Origin: Pseudonocardia autotrophica
GTDB lineage: Bacteria > Actinomycetota > Actinomycetes > Mycobacteriales > Pseudonocardiaceae
DNA: 64,000 nt
NCBI RefSeq assembly: GCF_000717175.1
Contig: NZ_JNYD01000001.1
Coordinates: 248,001-312,000, forward strand
Direction: 5' to 3'
Positions 17,828 through 30,580 of this stretch are shown here, piece by piece (positions within the stretch are counted from its first letter, which is position 1; each line of letters opens with the position of its first letter). The translations under genes were made by a program, and so were the position numbers. The notes under the pieces are model-generated. The model was given only the letters and a program-made list of their open reading frames with translations, was not told the DNA's origin and did not search any database.

Positions 17828-19243
17828 GTGAGCACGGAGTCCGACACCGGCAACCATCCGACCGCTCCCTTCACCGCTCCCCCCGGTCCCGGGACGTCGA
17901 GCGCGGCGTACGGCACGGCCCTCACCGAGGTCGGGCTCGGCGCCCACGCCGCCGAGGTGCTGCGGACGAACGACATGGGTGGGTGGACCAAGGCGGCCCC
18001 GCTGCTCTACCCGCACCAGTGGAGCTGGGACAGCGCGTTCGTGTCGATCGGCTGGGCCCAGGTCGACGTGCGCCGGGCGATGACCGAGCAGGAACGGCTG
18101 TTCGAGGCGCAGTGGCGCAACGGGATGGTGCCGCAGATCGTCTTCAACTCGCTGGCCGGCCCGGAGTCGTACTTCCCGGACCCCGCGCGCTGGGCCGTGG
18201 AGGTGTCGCCGGAGGCGCCGGTGGGTGTCGCGGAGACCAGTGGCATCTGCCAGCCGCCGGTGCACGCGATCGCCGTGGCGCGCATCTGGGAGATCGCGCT
18301 CGGGACCGAGGCCGAGGAGGACGTCCGGACGCAGCTGCGGGCGCTGTTCCCGAAGCTCCTCGCCTGGCACCGTTACCTGGCCGAGAACCGCGACCCGTCG
18401 GCGTCGGGCCTGGTCACGACCTACCACCCGTGGGAGGGCATCGACAACTCCCCGCGCTGGGACGGCGTGCTCGGCCGGCTCGAGGTCGGCGAGGTCCCCG
18501 CCTACACCCGCCGGGACGTCCAGCACGTCGCCGACGCCGGGCAGCGGCCGACCGACGCGCACTACGACCGCTTCCTCTGGCTGCTCGAGCTGCTCAAGCG
18601 GTACCGCTACGACGACGCGGTGATCCACGAGCGCTACCCGTTCCTGGTCAAGGACGTCTTCTTCACCTCGGTGCTGATCATGGCGAACCGGGCGCTGCTG
18701 GAGATCGCGGACGTCGTGGGGGCAACCCAGGCGCAGCGCGCCACGATCCAGGGCTGGATCGACCGGGCCCGCGCCGGCGTGGCAGCGGCGACCGACGCCG
18801 CGAGCGGGATGGCCTACGACGTCGACCTCGGGACGGAGGCGCCGATCCAGGTCGCCACCTTCGCCGGCATGTCCCCGCTGCTCGACGCCGGCGCCCCGAC
18901 CGTGCAGCGCGCCCGGGCCCGGGCACTGTTCGACTCCGAGGACTTCGCCGGCCACCCGGATCTGCGCTGGGCGATGCTGCCGAGCACCAGCCCCCGCGAG
19001 GTGTGCTTCGACCCGCGCAACTACTGGCGCGGCCCGGTCTGGCCGATCGTCAACTGGCTGTACTGGAAGGGCCTGCGGGACGGTGGCGACACCGCCCGTG
19101 CCGCCGCCCTGCGCGAGGCCTCCCTCGACTCGCTGCGCCACGTCGGCTTCGCGGAGTACTTCGACCCGATGACCGGCGAGGCCCTCGGCTCCGCCATGCA
19201 GTCCTGGACCGCCGCCGTCGCCCTGGACTGGCTGGCCTCCTGA
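17828..19243 (+). CDS. GH63-like glycoside hydrolase (glucosyl/mannosylglycerate hydrolase type)
   Basis: A 471-residue predicted (alpha/alpha)6-barrel enzyme. The conserved blocks LYPHQWSWDSAFVSIGWAQ (about residues 60-78) and FDPRNYWRGPVWPIVNWLYW (about 395-415) carry the WDSAF and GPVWP signatures of the MGH1/GH63 group, which includes mycobacterial glucosylglycerate hydrolase and Thermus mannosylglycerate hydrolase. No signal peptide is seen, so it should act in the cytoplasm on an imported substrate. GTG 17828 is preceded by GGAAGGA at 11 nt. Its place after a complete sugar importer suggests uptake and hydrolysis of a small glycoside such as glucosylglycerate; this is inference, and trehalose-like or other alpha-glycosides remain possible. 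Confidence 0.8.
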   Translation: MSTESDTGNHPTAPFTAPPGPGTSSAAYGTALTEVGLGAHAAEVLRTNDMGGWTKAAPLLYPHQWSWDSAFVSIGWAQVDVRRAMTEQERLFEAQWRNGMVPQIVFNSLAGPESYFPDPARWAVEVSPEAPVGVAETSGICQPPVHAIAVARIWEIALGTEAEEDVRTQLRALFPKLLAWHRYLAENRDPSASGLVTTYHPWEGIDNSPRWDGVLGRLEVGEVPAYTRRDVQHVADAGQRPTDAHYDRFLWLLELLKRYRYDDAVIHERYPFLVKDVFFTSVLIMANRALLEIADVVGATQAQRATIQGWIDRARAGVAAATDAASGMAYDVDLGTEAPIQVATFAGMSPLLDAGAPTVQRARARALFDSEDFAGHPDLRWAMLPSTSPREVCFDPRNYWRGPVWPIVNWLYWKGLRDGGDTARAAALREASLDSLRHVGFAEYFDPMTGEALGSAMQSWTAAVALDWLAS

Positions 19244-19246
19244 CCC

Positions 19247-19288
19247 CGTGAGTGCCGACTGCCCCTAGAGGGGCAGTCGGCACTCACG
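19247..19288. repeat. perfect palindromic element, family A (also terminator)
   Basis: CGTGAGTGCCGACTGCCCCT at 19247-19266 has its exact reverse complement at 19269-19288, a 20-bp stem around AG. It begins 3 bp after the hydrolase stop and lies between convergent genes. Closely related elements occur at 20396-20437 and 57610-57651. It could serve as a bidirectional terminator. Confidence 0.9.
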
Positions 19289-19306
19289 ACCCCCGTTGAC
19301 GTGCGG

Positions 19307-20017
19307 TTACGTGAACTGGGCCTGGACGAGGAGTGTGACAGCGCCGGCCGCGGCCAGGCCCAGGACGGCCGGGCGCGTCCACCCCCGGTCGAGGATCCGG
19401 CGCAGCGGGTTCGACAGCAGCAGGCCGGCGGCCGCGAACGGGACCAGCACCGCGCCCTGCAGCAAATGGGACGCGTCGACCTGGCCGCCGGCGGCGAGGA
19501 CGCCGAGCGACAACGCGGTGCCGACACCGAAGTAGGCGCCGAGGGTCGCGCGGACCGTTGCGCCGTGCTCGTCCTGGTAGAGGATCGCGACGGGCGGACC
19601 GCCGATCGCGGCCGCCGTGCCCGACACCCCGCTGACCGCCCCGGCCACCAGCAGCGCGGGCCGCGTCGGGCGCAGATGCAGCCGGACCAGCGAGGCCGCC
19701 ACGCACAGCAGCACGGCGACGGCCACGAACGACGCGAAGGCCCGGTACGGCAGCAACGCCACCACGGTCGCGCCGAGCACCGCGCCGGGGACACGCCCGG
19801 CCAGCGCCCATCCCACGCCCCGCCAGTCGGCGTCGTGCCACTCCCGCACGAGCTGGAACAGCGCGTGCACGCCCGCGACGACGATCAGCGGCACCGGCAC
19901 GTACTGCGGGTCCAGCAGCGCCAGCAGCGGCGCGGCCACGAGCGCCAGCCCGAACCCCACCGTCCCCTGGATCACCGCCCCCGCCGCCACCACCAGGCCG
20001 GCCCACAGCACCACCAC
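19307..20017 (-). CDS. TauE/SafE-family membrane permease
   Basis: About 236 residues and strongly hydrophobic, with around eight predicted helices. The family repeats are visible as GAVIQGTVGFGLALVAAPLLALL near the N-terminus and GAVSGVSGTAAAIGGPPVAILYQ in the second half, the paired motif of TauE/SafE (sulfite/organosulfonate exporter) proteins. The substrate cannot be told from sequence; sulfur oxyanions are typical. The start is uncertain: GTG 20017 (or 20014/20011) begins at the first helix, whereas an upstream ATG at 20131 would add an unlikely Arg-rich leader. It is flanked on both sides by family A palindromes. Confidence 0.8.
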   Translation of the reverse strand: MVVLWAGLVVAAGAVIQGTVGFGLALVAAPLLALLDPQYVPVPLIVVAGVHALFQLVREWHDADWRGVGWALAGRVPGAVLGATVVALLPYRAFASFVAVAVLLCVAASLVRLHLRPTRPALLVAGAVSGVSGTAAAIGGPPVAILYQDEHGATVRATLGAYFGVGTALSLGVLAAGGQVDASHLLQGAVLVPFAAAGLLLSNPLRRILDRGWTRPAVLGLAAAGAVTLLVQAQFT

Positions 20018-20395
20018 GGGTTCGACCGTAGGTGGTGCGGGCGGTCGGCGGACGACTCGCGCGCCGTGATCGTCGTTCGTGTGCAGTGCAGGTCGTGCTG
20101 GAAGCCGCCACCGCACGCAGACGGTGTTCATGATGGGCGGCCCGCGTCGGGCTCGTCGGTGATCGGCGGGAGGGTGCGCACAGGGCTGTGCTCACGGCCC
20201 CCAGTGCACGTTGATGACGATCACCGAGGCGCGGCAGGAGTCGGCCCGGTCCATGATCGTCATTTGTGTGCGGTCAGGCTGCGCAGCCGGCCATCAGCGC
20301 ACGCAGACGGTGATCACCGGTGCGGCGGGAGCCGAGAACGAACGAAGCCCCGCACCGGGATGGTGCGTGGCTCGTTCTCGCAGCTCAGGGCAGGT
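20018..20395. other. gene-free stretch containing degenerate repeats
   Basis: No convincing gene. Two related segments, around 20064-20132 and 20251-20320, share the TGATCGTC-T-T-GTGTGC block on the left and CACGCAGACGGTG on the right. A third, inverted relative of the left block (TTGATGACGATCAC) lies at about 20211-20224. This resembles remnants of another palindromic repeat family rather than regulatory DNA for one gene. Confidence 0.5.
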
Positions 20396-20437
20396 CGTGA
20401 GTGGCGACTGCCCCTCTAGGGGCAGTTGCCACTCACG
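20396..20437. repeat. palindromic element, family A, after acnA
   Basis: CGTGAGTGGCGACTGCCCCT at 20396-20415 pairs with the segment ending at 20437 with one mismatch. It is 3 bp beyond the acnA stop codon and is the likely acnA terminator. Near-identical in its central CGACTGCCCCT to the element at 19247-19288. Confidence 0.85.
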
Positions 20438-20440
20438 GGG

Positions 20441-23272
<2,832 letters not shown>

Positions 23273-23380
23273 TGTTCGGCTCTCCTCCTGGTGGCGTGGT
23301 GGGCGCGTCTTCTCGGGTGTCCCGCGGGAGTCTCGCGCACCGTGGGCTCCACGGCAGCGTGACCCCCGTCCCGCCCCAAA

Positions 23381-23396
23381 CAGTACGCCTGTCCTA
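23381..23396 (-). promoter_or_regulatory. AcnR-box-like operator in acnA promoter
   Basis: On the minus strand this reads TAGGACAGGCGTACTG. The AcnR consensus as I recall it from C. glutamicum work is CAGNACNNNCGTACTG; 12 of 13 specified positions match, with only the first base different. It begins inside the AT-rich GTATATAGG that is the best -10 candidate, so a bound repressor would block RNA polymerase. It lies about 110 bp upstream of the acnA GTG. Confidence 0.7.
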
Positions 23397-23459
23397 TATA
23401 CGGGGTCGAGGCAGGGGGTCGCAGGTCACGGGCGTACCCCGAATTCGCCCGGGAACGCA

Positions 23460-23495
23460 CGACGGCCGGCGGCGCGGGTGCGCCGCCGGCCGTCG
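23460..23495 (-). terminator. strong terminator hairpin
   Basis: CGACGGCCGGCGGCGC (23460-23475) and GCGCCGCCGGCCGTCG (23480-23495) form a perfect 16-bp stem with a GGGT loop. It lies 25 bp after the stop of the membrane-anchored protein gene and upstream of the acnA promoter on the same strand, insulating the two. Confidence 0.85.
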
Positions 23496-23520
23496 CGTCG
23501 GGTGGGGGATCAGGCGGGGA

Positions 23521-25077
23521 TCAGTTGCCGGCGATCAGGGCGTCGAGATCACCGGGCTGCAGCGCGCCGAGCAGGTCGGCGTAGAGCTGCACGACGGTCT
23601 GGCCGGGGGAGACGTACCAGGACCCGCCGTCCTCGGACGTCACCACCTTGACGTCGAGCACGGCCGTGGCCAGCCGCGGCGTGAGCTCCTGGAGGGCGGG
23701 CGAGGTGCCGACCTGGGCGCCGACGAGCGAGCCGAGCTGGTTCGCGCACAGCTGCGGCGGTGCACCCTCGACGCCGCTGATCGTCACGCAGTCGCCGGTG
23801 CGGGTCACGGTGACCCGGGCGCCGCTGCCGTCGTCGACGGTCACGCTCGCCAGCGACAGGGCGGTGTGCCCGCGGACGTCCGTCTCGGTGGTCTGCAGGT
23901 CCACGATCTTCGCCCCGGTGGGCTGCGCGGCGGCCGCCCCGTCGACGAGGGCGGGCCCGGCGTCGTGCAGGGCCGCCATCTCGGTCGGGTCGGTCAGCTC
24001 GACGACCCGGCGGACGTCGGCGTCGAGCGCGGCCTGGACCAGGTCGCGGACGGCGTCCTGGGCGGTGGTGGCCCCGCGGGCGTCGATCGACGTCGTGGGC
24101 CACGGCTCCACGGCGTCCTTCAGCGCGTAGTCGGCCGCGGTGTAGAGGCCGCTGACGTACCACTCGCCGCCGACCTGCACGGTCGCGATCCGGATCGGCT
24201 CGCCCTGCTCGCGCACGACCTGTGCGATGTCGATCGTCTCCGGGACGTCCGCGGGCGGGGCCCCGTTCGGGTAGACCTTCGCCTTGAACGAGTCGGTGAA
24301 GGGCAGGCTCGCCGGGTCCTGCGTGGTCGTGATGGTGCCGGCGACCAGCTTGGTGATCGTGACGTTCGGGCGGACCTGCTCGGCGCCGGCCTCGTCGAAC
24401 CGCAGCCCGGCGAAGGTCACGGTGTCGAGGCCGGCGTCGGCGCGGGCGTCCGGCCGCAGCACCTCGAGACGCTGCAGCTCGGTGGTGAGCACCGAGCTCA
24501 GGTCGGTGAGCAGGGTCGCCTCGTTCGGTGCGATGCGGCTGTAGGCGCGCAGGTAGTCGCGGCCCTCCAGGTCCGCGGCCAGCGCGGTGACGGCGGCGTT
24601 CGGGCTGCTCGTGCCGCCGCTGCCGCCGAGGAACGTCCACGCCGCCAGGCCGCCGCCCGCCAGCAGCACGACGACCGCGACGATCGCCGTGATCAGCGGC
24701 CACCGACGCTTCTTCCGGGGCGCCCCGCCGTCGCCGTACCCCGGCGGCGGCCCCCAGGCCGGCGGCTGACCGCCGCCGTACTGCGGCGCCTGCGCCGGGT
24801 AGGCCTCGGTGGGGTACTGCGGGGTGGGGTACTGCGGGGTCGGGTAGTGGGGGGCCGGGTACTGCTGCGTCGAGCCGGGCTGTGCGGGGTGCTGCGCCGG
24901 GTACCGGGCCGTCCCCTGCCCCTGCGGCGACCACCCCTGCCGGTACGGGTCCGGGGCCGCGCCCGCGCCCGGGCCTTGCGCCCACTGCCGGTCCGCCCCC
25001 TGCGGGTCGGCCCACCGGGGGTCGGCCGGGTCCGGGCCGCCCGGCACCGCGCCGGGTCGGTGTCCGCCGTCGCTCAC
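23521..25077 (-). CDS. membrane-anchored protein with Pro/Gln/Tyr-rich cytoplasmic tail
   Basis: A 518-residue protein of unknown function. The first ~115 residues are low complexity, rich in Pro, Gln, Gly and Tyr with YPTPQYPTPQYPT repeats. A basic stop-transfer sequence RKKRRWP is followed by one membrane helix (LITAIVAVVVLLAGGGLAAWTFLG, about 125-150), and some 365 residues should lie outside the membrane. The exterior contains what look like repeated NTF2-like or lipoprotein-like modules (VRDLVQAALDADVRRVVELTD; GGEWYVSGL; GGSWYVSPGQ). The start is GTG 25077 after GGGGTGGGA. It is divergent from the RipA-like hydrolase gene, hinting at a cell-envelope role. The 252-bp gap between them holds a 16-bp palindrome at 25175-25190. 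Confidence 0.75.
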   Translation of the reverse strand: MSDGGHRPGAVPGGPDPADPRWADPQGADRQWAQGPGAGAAPDPYRQGWSPQGQGTARYPAQHPAQPGSTQQYPAPHYPTPQYPTPQYPTEAYPAQAPQYGGGQPPAWGPPPGYGDGGAPRKKRRWPLITAIVAVVVLLAGGGLAAWTFLGGSGGTSSPNAAVTALAADLEGRDYLRAYSRIAPNEATLLTDLSSVLTTELQRLEVLRPDARADAGLDTVTFAGLRFDEAGAEQVRPNVTITKLVAGTITTTQDPASLPFTDSFKAKVYPNGAPPADVPETIDIAQVVREQGEPIRIATVQVGGEWYVSGLYTAADYALKDAVEPWPTTSIDARGATTAQDAVRDLVQAALDADVRRVVELTDPTEMAALHDAGPALVDGAAAAQPTGAKIVDLQTTETDVRGHTALSLASVTVDDGSGARVTVTRTGDCVTISGVEGAPPQLCANQLGSLVGAQVGTSPALQELTPRLATAVLDVKVVTSEDGGSWYVSPGQTVVQLYADLLGALQPGDLDALIAGN

Positions 25078-25329
25078 TGTTCCCACCCCTCGTCGGGCAC
25101 CCGGGACCGGATGCGTCCGGAGGATCATGGTGGACGTGCCGCTGTCCGAACAGGGTGGAAGTACCGAGATGCGGTGCTCCGTCCGGAGCAGCGCCCGCCC
25201 CGCCCCGGCGGTGCCGCAGTCCACCGAGTGGTGGAAGTTGCCGGGCCGTACCGGCGTGGCGACCGGGCGTGACGACCCGGCGGTGCCAGGGTGCCGACCA
25301 TCCAGTCGATCACCGGTGGGGGGAGAGCG

Positions 25330-26655
25330 GTGCGGATCGCGCGAGGGCTGCTGCTGGTCCTGCTCGTCGCCCTGCTCACCGTCACCTCGGTGACGACCGC
25401 CGGTGCCGCGCCCGACCCGACCCCGCCGCCGAACCCGAGCAACGAGGACCTGCAGCGCAGCCGCGACGCCGTGAGCGGACGGGCCGCCGACGTCGCCCGA
25501 CTGACCCAGCGGCTCTCCGAGCTCCAGGCGGAGGCCGACGACCTGCAGATCCAGGTCGCCGAGCAGCACGAGTCCGCCAACCAGGCGCTCGACGTGCTGA
25601 CCGGCGCCCAGGCCGAGGCCGACGCCGCGGCCGCCCGCGCCGACTCGGCCCGCGCGCAGACCCAGGCCGCGGGCAAGGCCGTCGACGCCGCCCGCACCCG
25701 GCTCGACGACTTCGTCGCCGGCACCTACTCGCAGGGCCTCGACCTCGGCCCGATCGGGCTGCTCACCACGGCGACCGGCCCGCAGGACCTCGTCGACCGG
25801 GCCCAGCTCACCGACGCCCTCGCCCAGCAGCAGGCCGCCGCGCTCGACGGGCTCGAGCGCGCCCGCGTCCAGCAGGCCAACGCGGACTCCACCGCGCGGA
25901 AGGCGCAGGAGGAGGCCGAGCAGCGCCGGCAGGCCGCCGCCGAGGCCAAGACCGCGGCCGACCAGGCCCTCGCCGGTGCGCAGCAGGCCGCCGACGAGCA
26001 GGCTCAGCGGCTGCGGGCGGTGACGGGCGAGCAGGCACAGGTCCAGGCGCAGCTCGACGCCGCGGAGAACGCCGACGCCGGGCTCCGCGCCCAGCGGCAG
26101 CGGTTCCAGGACTGGCAGCGGGCGCAGGAGGAGGCCGAGGCGGCCCGCCAGCGCGCCGCCCGCGAGGAGGCCGCCTCCCGGGCCGGCTCCTCCGCCTCGG
26201 CGCCGCCGCCGACGACCCGGCGGACCGGATCCGCTGCGGTGCAGACCGTGATCGACCGGGCGATGGCGCAGCTCGGCGTGACCTACGCCTGGGGCGGCGG
26301 GACGGCCCGCGGCCCGTCGCGCGGCATCCGCGACGGCGGCGTGGCCGACAGCTTCGGCGACTACCGCAAGGTCGGCTTCGACTGCTCCGGGCTGATGCTC
26401 TACGCCTTCGCGGGCGTCGGGGTGAAGCTGCCCCGGTACAGCGGCAACCAGCACGCCTTCGGCGACCAGGTCCCGCTCGCGCAGATGAGGCCCGGCGACA
26501 TGCTGTCGTGGGCCCGCAACGGCCGCGTATACCACATCGCCCTCTACATCGGGAACGGCAAGATGATCGAGGCGCCCTACTCCGGCGCGTCGGTGAAGAT
26601 CTCGCCAGTGCGGTACTCGGGTGGGCTGCTGCCGACCGTCGCTCGGGTGATCTAG
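25330..26655 (+). CDS. RipA-like NlpC/P60 peptidoglycan endopeptidase
   Basis: A 441-residue secreted cell-wall hydrolase. A Sec signal peptide (RIARGLLLVLLVALLTVTSVTTAGAA) is followed by a long Ala/Gln/Glu-rich coiled coil (about residues 35-280), a short Ser/Pro linker, and a C-terminal NlpC/P60 domain. Catalytic Cys352 (FDCSGLMLYAF) and His402 (VYHIALYIGNGKMIEAP) are present, with YAWGGG at the domain start. The coiled coil resembles the autoinhibitory region of mycobacterial RipA, which cleaves peptide stems during cell separation. GTG 25330 follows a GGGGGGGAG sequence. Only one such gene lies here, whereas M. tuberculosis has ripA and ripB in tandem at this locus. moxR follows 57 bp later. 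Confidence 0.9.
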   Translation: MRIARGLLLVLLVALLTVTSVTTAGAAPDPTPPPNPSNEDLQRSRDAVSGRAADVARLTQRLSELQAEADDLQIQVAEQHESANQALDVLTGAQAEADAAAARADSARAQTQAAGKAVDAARTRLDDFVAGTYSQGLDLGPIGLLTTATGPQDLVDRAQLTDALAQQQAAALDGLERARVQQANADSTARKAQEEAEQRRQAAAEAKTAADQALAGAQQAADEQAQRLRAVTGEQAQVQAQLDAAENADAGLRAQRQRFQDWQRAQEEAEAARQRAAREEAASRAGSSASAPPPTTRRTGSAAVQTVIDRAMAQLGVTYAWGGGTARGPSRGIRDGGVADSFGDYRKVGFDCSGLMLYAFAGVGVKLPRYSGNQHAFGDQVPLAQMRPGDMLSWARNGRVYHIALYIGNGKMIEAPYSGASVKISPVRYSGGLLPTVARVI

Positions 26656-26712
26656 GAACGCCGTCGCGCCCCGCTCACCCGTAGTTCACGGGGTGTCCGG
26701 TGTGATGGTGCG

Positions 26713-27828
26713 GTGAGCGTGCAGCCATCCCCCGAGTCGACGCCGCCCTCCGGTACCCCGGCGGTCCCCGCCGCCACCTCCACCCCGAAGGACGACGCCG
26801 AGCTCCTGGAGCGCGCGGTCTTCGAGATCAAGCGCGTGATCGTCGGGCAGGACCGGCTGGTCGAGCGGATGCTCGTCGGGCTGCTCGCCAAGGGGCACCT
26901 GCTGCTGGAGGGCGTCCCGGGCGTCGCGAAGACCCTCGCGGTGGAGACGGTCGCGAAGGTCGTCGGCGGCACGTTCGCGCGCCTGCAGTTCACCCCGGAC
27001 CTCGTCCCCTCGGACATCCTCGGCACCCGGATCTACCGGCAGGGCCGCGAGGAGTTCGACGTCGAGCTGGGCCCGGTCGTCGCCAACTTCGTGCTGGCGG
27101 ACGAGATCAACCGCGCCCCGGCCAAGGTCCAGTCGGCGATGCTCGAGGTCATGGCCGAGCGGCACCTGTCGATCGGCGGCCGCACCTTCCCGATGCCCGA
27201 CCCGTTCCTGGTCCTGGCCACGCAGAACCCGATCGAGAACGAGGGCGTCTACCCGCTGCCCGAGGCGCAGCGGGACCGGTTCCTCTTCAAGATCATCGTG
27301 GAGTACCCGGGCGTCGAGGAGGAGCGCGAGATCGTCTACCGGATGGGCGCGACGCCGCCGGTGGCCGAGCAGATCATGGAGCCGGCGGAGCTGGTCCGGC
27401 TGCAGGGCGTGGCCTCGCAGGTCTTCGTGCACCACGCGCTCGTCGACTACGTCGTGCGGCTGGTCGTGGCCACCCGCACCCCGGCGGACCACGGCCTGCA
27501 GGACATCGCGGGCTGGGTCTCCTACGGCGCGTCGCCCCGCGCCACGCTCGGCATCGTCGCGGGCGCCCGCGCGCTCGCGCTGGTCCGCGGCCGGGACTAC
27601 GTGCTGCCGCAGGACGTCCTCGACGTCGCGCCGGACGTGCTGCGCCACCGGCTCGTGCTGTCCTACGACGCCGTGGCCGACCAGGTCCCGATGGAGCACA
27701 TCCTCCAGCGCGTGCTGCAGACCGTGCCGCTGCCGCAGGTCACCGCCCGGCCGCAGGTGCAGCCCGCGCCGGCCGCACAGCCGGCACAGCCGACGGCCGC
27801 CTATCCGCCGGCGCCCGGTCCGTCGTGA
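26713..27828 (+). CDS. moxR: MoxR-family AAA+ ATPase
   Basis: A 371-residue AAA+ chaperone-like ATPase. Walker A GVPGVAKT is at about residue 67, Walker B VLADEINRA near 135, sensor 1 ATQNPIENEG near 175, and the arginine-finger region is PEAQRDRF. The C-terminal 30 residues are Pro/Ala/Gln-rich and probably disordered. MoxR ATPases typically work with VWA-domain proteins in maturation or stress functions, and here the DUF58 and VWA genes follow with 4-bp overlaps, a classic MoxR operon. Synteny with mycobacterial moxR1 is inferred from gene order. Confidence 0.93.
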   Translation: MSVQPSPESTPPSGTPAVPAATSTPKDDAELLERAVFEIKRVIVGQDRLVERMLVGLLAKGHLLLEGVPGVAKTLAVETVAKVVGGTFARLQFTPDLVPSDILGTRIYRQGREEFDVELGPVVANFVLADEINRAPAKVQSAMLEVMAERHLSIGGRTFPMPDPFLVLATQNPIENEGVYPLPEAQRDRFLFKIIVEYPGVEEEREIVYRMGATPPVAEQIMEPAELVRLQGVASQVFVHHALVDYVVRLVVATRTPADHGLQDIAGWVSYGASPRATLGIVAGARALALVRGRDYVLPQDVLDVAPDVLRHRLVLSYDAVADQVPMEHILQRVLQTVPLPQVTARPQVQPAPAAQPAQPTAAYPPAPGPS

Positions 27829-28774
27829 CGGCCCCGAGCCCGGCGGGCCCCCGCACGGGCCGTTCCCACGGCCCGCCGTCGTTGCGCGGGGGGAACCTCG
27901 AGGCGGCGCTGCGCACCCTGGAGCTGAGCGTGCGCGGCCGGCTCGACGGGCTGCTGCAGGGCAACCACCTCGGTCTGCTGCCCGGGCCCGGGTCCGACCC
28001 GGCGGAGGCGCGTCCCTACCGGGCGGGCGACGACGTCCGGCGGATGGACTGGGCCGTCACCGCGCGGACCACCGAGCCGCACGTCCGCGAGACCATCGCC
28101 GACCGCGAGCTCGAGACGTGGGTGGTCGTCGACCTGTCGCCCAGCCTCGACTTCGGCACCGCGGACTGCGAGAAGCGCGACCTGGCGGTCGCCGCGCTGG
28201 CCGCCGTCGCGCACCTGACCCGCGGCGGCGGGAACCGGATCGGGGCGATCGTCTCGACGGGGGCGGAGACCGTGCGGATCCCGGCCCGCGGTGGGCTCGC
28301 CCACACCCGCAGCGTGGTGCGCCGGGTCGCCGAGGTGCCCCGGGCCGGGGACGGCACGCGCGGCGACCTCACCGCGGCCCTCGAACAGCTGCGCCGCCCG
28401 CCGCGCCGGCGCGGCCTCGCCGTCGTGATCTCGGACTTCCTCGGCGAGCCGGACTGGGAGCGGTCGCTGCGCGGCCTGAGCGCCCGGCACGACCTGCTCG
28501 CCGTCGAGGTCCTCGACCCGCGCGAGCTGGACCTGCCCGACGTCGGGACGGTCGTCCTGGCCGATCCGGAGACCGGCCGGCAGCGCGAGGTCGAGACCAC
28601 GCCGCTGCTGCGCCGCGAGTACGCCGCGGCCGCGTCCGAGCACCGCGACGAGGTGGCCGACGCGCTGCGCCGCTGCGGGGCCGCGCACCTGCGGCTGCGC
28701 ACCGACTCGGACTGGATCTCCGACATCGTGCGGTTCGCCCTGGCCCGCAAGCGGACCTGGTCGGGGGGCGGGCG

Positions 28775-28778
<4 letters not shown>
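27825..28778 (+). CDS. DUF58 domain protein of the MoxR operon
   Basis: A 317-residue protein. The DUF58 core is evident from DPAEARPYRAGDDVRRMDWAVTARTTEPHVRE (about residues 58-90), the signature of the family, and a degenerate von Willebrand-like fold follows (WVVVDLSPSLDFG, LAVVISDFL). It lacks membrane helices. GTG 27825 overlaps the moxR stop and its own stop overlaps the VWA gene, so the three are translated as a unit. Probably a substrate or adaptor for the MoxR ATPase; no enzymatic activity can be assigned. Confidence 0.9.
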
Positions 28779-30527
<1,749 letters not shown>

Positions 30528-30580
30528 GCGTCACCTCCCCGAACTCCCCGAACTCCCCGAACGACGGCGAAAGGGTCCTG

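Noticed and set aside
25078..25329. c-di-AMP (ydaO-type) riboswitch before the RipA-like gene
   Set aside because: Such switches precede some actinobacterial cell-wall hydrolases, but the conserved segments could not be found; only a 16-bp palindrome was seen.
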